Shown in pieces: positions 56,340 through 64,000 of a stretch of 64,000 bases of DNA; positions within the stretch are counted from its first letter, which is position 1, and the number at the start of each line of letters is the position of its first letter. The translations under genes were made by a program, and so were the position numbers. Location: NCBI GenBank assembly GCA_964059195.1, contig CAXKWD010000007.1, positions 151,921,269-151,985,268 of the forward strand, written 5' to 3'. This stretch comes from Ectobius pallidus (taxonomy: Eukaryota > Arthropoda > Insecta > Blattodea > Ectobiidae). The notes beneath the pieces are model-generated. The model did not search any database, was not told the DNA's origin, and saw only the letters and a program-made list of their open reading frames with translations.

Positions 56340-56736
56340 CATAGGCGTAACCAGGCCGACCATATGGGGGGGTTATAACATCCGCGGGGTCTGGGGGGTA
56401 TGGAATATCCCCCAGGGAGAGGGGGGTCCGGGGGTCCTCTCCCGGAAAATTTTAAAAATTAAGATGCAAAATAACGAGTTTTAAGCTTCCGGGGGTCCTC
56501 TCCCGGAAAATTTTAAAAATTAAGACGCAAAATAACGAGTTTTAAGCTTCCGGGGTTCATTCCCGGAAAATTTTTAAAATTAACACGCAAAATAACGAGT
56601 TTTAAGCTTCCCACACTTTATACTTGTATTAAGTAATTTATGGGCAGACTTAAAAAAATTATACAATTTTCCTTTTTTTAATCAATGGGGGGGGGGGGTT
56701 CAAACCCCCAAAACCCCCTCCCTCGTTACGCCTATG
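56340..56736. mobile_element. hAT-type MITE, CATAGGCGTA family, copy 3 (3 internal units)
   Basis: 397 bp with CATAGGCGTAACC and GTTACGCCTATG ends and the exact duplication CTAATAAT (56332-56339; 56737-56744). It holds three units of about 61 bp with GAGTTTTAAGCTTCC. Its duplication includes the last three bases of the hAT element on its left, so it landed at that element's edge. Confidence 0.94.
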
Positions 56737-57014
56737 CTAATAATAACAGTTATGTAAATATGATGTAACATATATATGTAACATGACGCATGTTTAAGGA
56801 CCTCCAGGATACGTCATGATCCTGATTATATGATAGGTTATGCTGCAAAGAAAACGGCTTTCTTGTTTGCATTGAAACAGCTTATAGAGGCGGTAAAACG
56901 TTTTACCGAATCCCTCTGAAGTATAATCGGATCTGCATGATGAGGAGCTTGATTCAAGTACAGATTGCCTTCGCTTTGTATTCGCTCCAAGATGTCTGGT
57001 GTTTATCTAATGTA

Positions 57015-57656
57015 TAGACCTGGGATTTTAGGCTCTAAAAAAATTAGTTTTAGGCACCTAAAATAGGCTTTTAAAACAAGTAAATAGGCTTTTAAAAGAT
57101 AAAATAGGCACTTAAAATATGCTTTAAAAATGTGTAGATAGACAGAAAATAGACTTTAAAATATTACAATGTACACTTAAACTGTAACATGGTCTTTTTT
57201 TACTGCAAGAAACTTGGTATACCTATTCTTAACATAATTAACTGCAAAATTAGGCATCACAAACTATATTCACTTAAGCATATGTTCTTTCACTGGTGAC
57301 TTGACACAGTAGTCCTTCCCCCTTAATCCTCCCCCTCCCCGTCAGTCAGCATTCCTTTAGCGACAATTGTTTGGGAAAATAAAGTTTCTGTGAAAAACCC
57401 ACCTCTGCTGTTCTCCTTTTCATTGAGGGATGTCCATTATAAGATTTTGAAGTTGAATTTTATTTTAAATGTACAAAATAGGAATTTTTAGGCACTAAAA
57501 TAGTAAAATAGGCTCTAAAGGTCCAAATAGGCATTTTAGGGCACTATAAAACTCTATAAATGTAAGTGATTTATCATGAAACATCCACATATTTAAAAAA
57601 TTTCATGTTATTTCATAAGGAACAAAATAGGCATTTGCCTTAAAATCCCAGGTCTA
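57015..57656. mobile_element. hAT MITE, AAATAGGC family, perfect TSD
   Basis: 642 bp. The ends TAGACCTGGGATTTTAGG and CCTTAAAATCCCAGGTCTA are inverted, and CTAATGTA flanks both sides (57007-57014; 57657-57664). AAAATAGGC/GCCTATTTT-type motifs recur at least a dozen times, and the terminal repeat itself runs into that motif. Confidence 0.93.
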
Positions 57657-57744
57657 CTAATGTAACACCAGTGCTCCATCTGCAGCATAAAATTGCATTT
57701 CGAAGAACGAAGCCATATAAACTGCACACATATGTAGCTGTACA

Positions 57745-58488
57745 CAGGGCCGTGGAAAGAAACCCAGGGCCCCAGGGACAAATTTTCCCGGGCCCTCGTC
57801 AAATATTAAATTCTCTACCCAACTCGCCCTTTATAATGTATGCAATAAAAAGATTATGTAATGATATTACATAATTATTAGGGGTGCCAGAATGGTACCG
57901 GTACTTTATGAGATTGTTTGGTAGACAGGAAAATATCTGTCCGTCTGACTGTTTGTCTGTCCGTGTGTCTGTAAGCGCGATCACACAAATACGCTTTATC
58001 GGATTTTCATAAAACTTTGCATACCATTTACAACACCCATGGGACGAAGCCTATTGATTTTGGACCAAATCGGTTAACTGATGCCGGGCACGACACGGGA
58101 AAATACATTAAAATGTTCTAATTAGGAACAATTATATCTGTATGCACCAGTTTAATCTTTTGAAAGGTATCATTTTAAATGCCGAACTTAGTGAAGCCTA
58201 CTGTTGAGTCCAAAAGGATTTTTGCTTCTACTTTTCAAAAATAGCAATTTTTCTTCAAGAAGAATCCGTTTCAGATTAACTGATTAATTTCGTGTCACCG
58301 TTATACGACAGGACAATGCAGATAAAATAAACACATAAAACATAACTTAAGCTGTTTATTGACTTATAATCAATTTTATTTTAGAGTAAATTTAGAAAGT
58401 AAAAAATAAAACCCGGTCGGCCGGGCCCCTTTTGGGACCCGGGCCCCGGGGCTGCAGCCCCGGCTGCCCCTCCCTCTCGTCGGGCCTG
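57745..58488. mobile_element. hAT element, CAGGGCCG termini, perfect TSD
   Basis: 744 bp with short termini CAGGGCCG and CGGGCCTG. GCTGTACA lies directly outside both (57737-57744; 58489-58496). The right subterminal region is very GC-rich and includes the palindrome CCGGGGCTGCAGCCCCGG. A family A repeat is embedded at 57880-58090. Confidence 0.88.
57880..58090 (-). repeat. dispersed repeat family A, copy 4 (inverted)
   Basis: Reads inversely through GTGCCAGAATGGTACCGGTA, the TCCGTCTGACTGTTTGTC core, CGGATTTTCATAAAACTTTG and GGACCAAATCGGTTAACTGA. It lies inside the hAT element at 57745. Confidence 0.75.
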
Positions 58489-58496
58489 GCTGTACA

Positions 58497-60707
58497 TAAA
58501 GTCGTTGTGCATAGACGATTATTAACAGTCTTACGAATAATCCAGTTGTAACATTTACACCAGGAATATACACATCTGAGGAGAAAAAGTGTACTAATAA
58601 TCCTTGCATAAGGCTGAATGTGTGCAACGCTTTACACAGCCTGGCCCCCTTGTATAAACTTGACGTAAATAATGAAGATGGCCGATATCCGTAACAGCCG
58701 GTCGTTTCGTAGATGTCTGAGATTGAATTTTGAGACTATGATTATTCTGAGCTGCTTTTGCGGAATTATAAACATTGTTCCTTGTTTGCGGGACATATTT
58801 CCATACTTGTACCCATGATTACAGCTTTCTGAAAACAATATAATGAAATACTGAAACTAGGCAGACGACGCATCGCTGTTTGCCCGCTGCTCCGACAGAT
58901 GGCTTTCAGCAGTCCTTCATAGCCAGGGGCTAGTAACGTCATGAAAAAGCGTGACGTGTTTGATGACGACGCACGTACAAACCCGGTGTAAACCTCGGCA
59001 GTTACACTGCGTTTATTGGTAATACGGCTTATGTAGAACTTGCGCGGTGAACAACCAAACAACCTTTCAACGCAGATTTAAGCAGCTTTTATTAGTAAGG
59101 CTGTAAATCTATTACAAATAGTTAATTAAAATACAAGTGGGACCGTGTGTTCTTGAAGCGAGATTCAACGTGTTTTTTACTGTTGAATTTTTAAGGCAGT
59201 ATGCAACCAAGCGTTCTGAAATTTACATGCCGCCCTCAGCATAAAAATATGGAAGAGATGGGTAGCTGCCTTTGTTTTTAAGGATGACCTATGATTCATA
59301 ATACCTGTCAATCAAAGTTAAAATCTACAGATACAGTTTTGATACAACAAAGCGTCTTATATGGATGCATTATAACATGATAGGTTTAGGAAGAAATAAA
59401 ATAGACATGTAATTTTGCTTAGGCATATAACTTATGAAGGGCAGCTATTCAGCAGGGAATAAACTAATTACTGTAATTTTTAAATTAATTAATTAACTTA
59501 ATAAATGAATATTTTTTCTCAATTATCAGTAGATTGTCGCTTTAAGGAAATATAGGTAGAAATATTCATAATTTTTGGGCAAAATTAACATTTTTTGTTT
59601 TTTGGATTAAAAATATTACGTATAACTTAGTTCGCCCCCGGACACTTTTAAGTTTCCCTAATTACGCGATATTAAAAAGGCTTGTTCCATAAATATGTTA
59701 AAATCTTAGTGATGAAATTAAATGATTTTGATAAAACTGTGTTCAGAAGATTAACCCTGAAAAAAAAGAACAGTAATATTCAAGCTGGTTTAATTTTAAA
59801 AAATCAATTTGTAAGGGCGAGTACTTCTGCTGAGACTGCATGTGCACATTTTTCATTTAATCATGCAATAGTTTAAAGGCATTTTTCCATACTTATATAT
59901 ATATGGGTTCTACAGACTTAACAGAAGGTGCTGTAATTTTTACTATAAATTCTACAGCGCAAACATTCTACTAACAAAAAATAGCATTTTTATTATGTCA
60001 ATATTTTTTACAATAATAAATAAAATATGTTTGGTGACACTGTATTTTTTCTTAAATTTGAGACATGCATTGAATATAATTCTTTCTCCATTTCTAGTAA
60101 AGATATAAGAAAACTAATGCGTTATATTTGTCTAAATATGTCTTTTAAAACATATTCAGACATTTTACTGAAAAATTGTGTGACATATTTCATTGTGAAA
60201 TATAAATATAATCAATATTAATTTTCGTAACTATTAAAAAACTAATAAATTGATAAAAATGAATTTTTTCACAACATTATAGGCTTATGTTACGAAAATT
60301 GAAGTATCTAGCTTTAAAAATGTAGAAAGTAGAATTTTCACCCACTACCCCTCTAATCGTAGAAACTTTCGTGTAGCTTGTTGTCAAAGAAAACAAAGCT
60401 TCCTCCACCTGTATTCACTTACTTAATTTGGGTCAGCATCGTGTTTTTGCTCTCTGTGTGTTCATGAGGCGTGAATGCTCCACCTTAATGCATTCAGGAA
60501 CAAAACTTCACAGTACTGGCATTAATTTCAGAGTTAATAGATACAATTTAGCGGTTGCCATACTCCCTGCAAGCTAAAAGCTTTACTCCCTGAAATTTCC
60601 CAGAACGGAAGTTTTAATCAGATAACACAGGGGTTTCGAACTACAGGAAGTGCAAAGGCCAATATTATGTCCAGAAGTTTTATTTGTTCGCAACAATTTT
60701 GAAGTAA
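58497..60707. other. 2.2-kb non-coding stretch, nothing recognised
   Basis: AT-rich DNA with only short open frames. No inverted repeat, tandem repeat or familiar motif was seen by eye. This is the longest unassigned stretch of the window. Confidence 0.4.
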
Positions 60708-61325
60708 AACTTCTTTAGTGGCGGTAGAGGGTAAATCTGGAAAATCAGTCACACTAAAACCGTCACAAAATCAGTCACAATCAGTCACACTCAAAACCGA
60801 CTTGTTTCGGTGCGGACTGCACAGAAAACAATCAACTCAATGATTAGGAGTAATCAAAGGAAATTTTTCAGACCTTACTTCCTCAATGGCAATAGACAAT
60901 TCCTAAGCAATCTAAAGGTATATTATCTATTTTATGGAACCCGGAGGTTCATTACCGCGCAAATCCAAAATTAAAAATCCAAAATTAAAAAATACAAATT
61001 TCCAAAATTTAAAAAACAAAATTAAAAATTATAACATCCAAAAATCCAAAATTTAATAAACAATAAAATGAAAAATTTAAAAATAAAAAAATAAAAAATT
61101 TAAAAAATAAAAAAATAAACAATTCAAATATCGAAAATTTAAAAAATCCAAAATTCAAAATTCAAAGATCCAAAATTAAAAAGTCCAAAATCCAAATATA
61201 AAAAGTCCAAAAACCTAATATTAAAAAGTCCAATAATGCAAAATTGAAAAAAATCCAATAATCAAAAAGTGAAAAAAAAAAAATAATAATAAAGTTTTAC
61301 TTCTGTCGCGTGGCGTTCCACGCAC
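60708..61325 (-). repeat. AT-rich composite repeat with LINE tail, copy 2
   Basis: Same architecture as 47643-48512. Plus-strand order: GAAGTAAAACTTC, GTGCGGACTGCACAGAAAAC, the inverse LINE 3' end (about 60874-60961), a degenerate AAAATCCAAAATTAAAA array of about 300 bp, AAGTTTTACTTCTGTC, and hairpin GCGTGGCGTTCCACGC. Its array is about half the length of copy 1. Confidence 0.75.
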
Positions 61326-61607
61326 TTTTTGTTTTTTTGTTTGTTTATTACAGTCAACCATCGATATAATGCCAACATCCGTTCTCTAATATTTAGTGGC
61401 ACTAAAACGAAATTTAATCTTTGAATAAAAATGACACAATAAAGTGCTGAATTAATTTACTGTACTGTAGGCCTATTATGAAATAAAAACTAAATAAAAG
61501 GCAATTAGAGAAGTTAGCACAAAATAAAATACTGTACAGCAACTCAATTTATGACAGTACAGTTTATTGCAATATTCATAAAAAAAGAGCCATATTGAAT
61601 TACTAAT

Positions 61608-61846
61608 CAATGAAATGTGGTAAAACTCCGCCTTTCAATATTCAAGTTTTTTAAATTATTAGACATATATTTCGACCAGCTTGTGGTCATCTTCAGTGAT
61701 ACATATGGTAAAATGATGTTAAACAATATGATGTAGGCTTAGGTCTATGTTAATTTACATGACCAGCTCTAAACTGAAAACTTCATTATGTCTGATAATT
61801 AAAAAACTTGAATATTGAAAGGCGGAGTTTTACCACATTTCATTGA
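61608..61846. repeat. 60-bp inverted repeat with TTTCGACC hairpin motif
   Basis: Arms at 61608-61668 and 61787-61846 are reverse complements (TCAATGAAATGTGGTAAAAC and onward). The spacer contains ATTTCGACCAGCTTGTGGTC followed by ATCTTCAGTG, similar in layout to the foldback elements at 15.8 and 31 kb. Confidence 0.75.
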
Positions 61847-62129
61847 GTACAGTTTACGTCCAGTGCTACAGTAGGCCCTACACAAAGGGGTTGAAAATCA
61901 TGAGTCCATGTAACTGTAACTGAGTAACTGTAGTGTAGTGTAATGAAGTGAAAGTTTGGAATATCTCATTGTATGAAGGGCTCTTTCTACCTGCTGCACC
62001 CTTACGCATGCTATCTGTCCGACTTCTTCATTCCACCGCAATACATTTACAGTTAGTGGCAGGGGAACACTCGCTTCTTAGAAATACAGTGCAGTATGTT
62101 TCTTAAATAATCTTCCTAACAGTCACGCC

Positions 62130-62431
62130 GGGGTACGCCGTAGCGTAGTGGTTGAGGCGCTGCGCTACAAACCGGAAGGTCGCGGGTTCGATTCCCGATG
62201 AGGTCATTGAGATTTTTCAATTGGCCTAATCATTCTGGTGGCACTATGGCCCTGGGGTCGACTCAGCCTCTAACGGAAATGAGTACCAGGAGCAATCCTG
62301 GGGGTAAAGGCGGCCGGTGCGTAAGGCTGACAACCTTACCACCTTCATGTTCCGAATGTCCAAAATCTGGGAGCCTCAACCTCCTGGAACCCTCTGGGCC
62401 TCCATGGCCTGTATAGGGATCACTTTACTTT
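62130..62431 (+). mobile_element. tRNA-derived SINE, type B
   Basis: A 302-bp SINE with A-box-like TAGCGTAGTGGTTGAGGCGC and B box GGGTTCGATTCC (about 62184-62195) in the head. A body TTTTTCAATTGGCCTAATCA and onward is shared with the fragment at 32590. Target duplication TAACAGTCACGCC (62117-62129; 62432-62444) is 13 bp and exact. The tRNA-like head does not form a proper acceptor stem, so it is not a tRNA gene. Confidence 0.9.
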
Positions 62432-62651
62432 TAACAGTCACGCCAGTTTTAAAAGAATTCTGCATCTGAAAAAAAATCACTACAAGTTATATTTTGTAAA
62501 AATCTTGTCTTATGTTCACTGGCACTAAATGAATTGGCACAATAACGAGGTTTCTTATGTATTTTGTATGGGAGAAGATCCTTTCACTTGCATTTATTGG
62601 CTCAGTGCGAGGGTGTCACTGTAAAGAGGGCATTATATCGAGAGTTGACTG

Positions 62652-62685
62652 TACTTTATTTATTTATTTATTTATTTATTTATAC
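62652..62685. repeat. TTTA microsatellite
   Basis: About seven tandem TTTA units just right of the TA-flanked transposon. Confidence 0.85.
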
Positions 62686-62756
62686 TAACCAATTAAGGCA
62701 TTATCTTCCACTTCGCCAGTAAAAGTTATAGGGCACACATTACAACAACAAAAAAT

Positions 62757-63405
62757 TCCCTTTAGGCAAGCCTACAGGCTGAGGTAGATTTCGAAGTGCT
62801 AAATATCGCCTTATATGAGAGCTGCCGAGAAACCAGTTATGGATTTGTAGAGTACTCATCAAGAGCTTTTCAACGATACCCCACAAGACGTGGTTTCAAA
62901 AGTTTCGAATTTCCATCCCCCACCAACCACCCCCACTCGTACCCCCAAAACCCCCGAGTCGTTGGTGTCACTGTGAACTCCATAAGGAGTACTCTAATTT
63001 ATTTAAACAAAGTTTCCCTCTATACTTCATAGGGGGGCGAGATATAAATTTTTCAAAATTTCAACCCCCTCCCCCGACCCTCCCCTTGGGCCAATTTTGC
63101 TCATTAACGAACTTTTCCGAACTATCGGGTCTAGAAATAACATAATAAAATTTGGTTCAAATATCTTCAAAATTACGGCCGCTAGCGTGTAAAGATATAT
63201 ATGCGAATGATATATAAAGATTATATAGCCTATATATCACTTTCTTTTTTTTTTTTTTTTGAACGGGCGGTGGTTTCGTACTTAGGGAGGCATGAAACGT
63301 AAAGATATTAAAGATATGAAACGTAAAGATATTAAAGATTTTTTTTCGAAAGTCATGACATGGTATCGATTGCAATAGATAGATTTTTCTTCGAAATCTA
63401 CCTAA
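62757..63405 (-). mobile_element. repeat family D, compact copy
   Basis: Inverse copy of 34009-34880. It shares AGGTAGATTTCGAAG near the left (62781) and the inverse near the right (63389-63403), plus the whole body, but lacks the 250-bp segment present at 34579-34829. The AGGCAAGCCTACAGGCTG extension outside the left arm is shared too, so the true border lies beyond the arms. Confidence 0.65.
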
Positions 63406-64000
63406 AAAGTGTATTAAATTAATATACTGTATTTTTTAAACTTCTTCGCGGCATGAAAGAAAAGGTCTCTCAGATCCGATGCTATCCCAGAACCCCCAGT
63501 TGGAGACCCCTGAGATAACAGGTCAGAAAATTTGTAGCGGCTGTCAGATTTGACCTTAGTCGATATTAAGGTCTTCCCTGCCAGTACCTTGTCGTATTGA
63601 TGAAAACGGACACAGAACATTTATCACTGTCCTCCCTGAGATCTTAGATGCTCCAACAATACTGGCCACATTTTTTCGTGATGCACAGAACAATGGACAC
63701 GTCACCGCTACAGCAATAATTAATTTTATCACTTTTCCATTCTCTTACTATCAGATTTACTGTCAGTGCTTTCTAAGATGAATAGTTCCAGAATTATTTT
63801 ACTTTTTTCCTAATTGAGAGGTTATGGGTTCAATTCCAGGCTAGATTTTCCAAGCAAAAGTAATTTCAACATCTGGACGTATTTAAGCTGCGAATCCCGG
63901 ATCTTACACACGGGGTTCGTTAAACAATCGATCAATCAATAATTAGCCATTTTGGTAAAAGAAAGTTATTTCTTTTATTTTAATGTCAAAACATCAAGCA
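63406..64000. other. non-coding stretch with a B-box-like motif
   Basis: TTATGGGTTCAATTCCAGGC at about 63823-63842 resembles a tRNA B box. No A box is visible upstream, so it is at most a SINE head fragment. Nothing else was recognised. Confidence 0.3.

Larger units (their letters stand above)
61351..62651. mobile_element. TA-flanked DNA transposon remnant (pogo/mariner type)
   Basis: Termini CAGTCAACCATCGATATAAT and (inverse) CAGTCAACTCTCGATATAAT, each flanked by TA (61349-61350; 62652-62653). Of the 1.3 kb, a SINE (62130-62431) and an inverted repeat (61608-61846) are later or separate parts. No transposase was recognised. Confidence 0.72.

Noticed and set aside
62130..62205. tRNA gene at the head of the SINE
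   Set aside because: The acceptor stem does not close, and the sequence continues into a SINE body within one target duplication.

Overview
This window looks like non-genic, repeat-saturated DNA from a large insect genome. The base composition is AT-rich, nothing resembles a bacterial operon, and every recognisable coding stretch belongs to a transposable element. The abundant LINE whose ORF ends in the residues AAMNLRVP, the tRNA-headed SINEs and the dense hAT/mariner relics recall cockroach and termite genomes (Blattodea). That attribution rests on family recognition, not on a search. I found no host protein-coding gene, no rRNA and no convincing functional tRNA.

Layout. 1-13 kb: two copies of one LINE 3' end (1-372; 8128-8587, the latter with a 15-bp target duplication), several hAT-type MITEs (1556-1957, 2680-3302, 4137-4567), a Tc1/mariner-type MITE (5727-6279), a MITE with TTAA-like ends (6968-7361), micro- and minisatellites, and a SINE (11987-12274). 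12-36 kb: a nested hAT pair (12404-13557), two generations of dispersed repeat families, foldback elements (15776-16020, 30980-31600), a LINE split by a SINE (18400-19400), a candidate LTR with primer-binding site (21260-22182), a second SINE copy (22838-23259), a 170-bp-unit minisatellite (25171-25855), an internally deleted mariner-like transposon with a chimeric ORF (29709-30408), and a LINE interrupted by a hAT MITE (35225-36328).

37-47 kb is the centrepiece: a 9.95-kb Ty3/Gypsy-type LTR retrotransposon on the minus strand (37036-46982) with 2.45-kb LTRs, a tRNA-Lys-like primer-binding site, a polypurine tract, an intact gag (454 aa, two zinc knuckles) and an intact pol (protease, reverse transcriptase, RNase H, integrase, GPY/F-like tail). 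Gag and pol share one reading frame and are separated by a single UGA followed by CAAUUA, the context of tobamovirus-type stop-codon readthrough. The two LTRs are almost identical by eye except for their U5 ends, and no target duplication is visible.

47-64 kb: a mariner transposase gene split by an AT-rich composite repeat that carries a LINE tail, a second Tc1/mariner MITE, two LINE remnants meeting tail to tail, and a run of hAT elements between 51.9 and 58.5 kb, several with perfect 8-bp target duplications and one still encoding the transposase dimerisation domain. Last come a second copy of the AT-rich composite, a 1.3-kb TA-flanked element holding an inverted repeat and a SINE, and a copy of a repeat also seen at 34 kb.

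The elements do not form a pathway. They record successive insertions, and exact target duplications allow the order of nesting to be read at several points. Coordinates and identities come from reading by eye. Distances, repeat copy numbers and target duplications are directly visible; family assignments rest on terminal motifs and recognised protein motifs.
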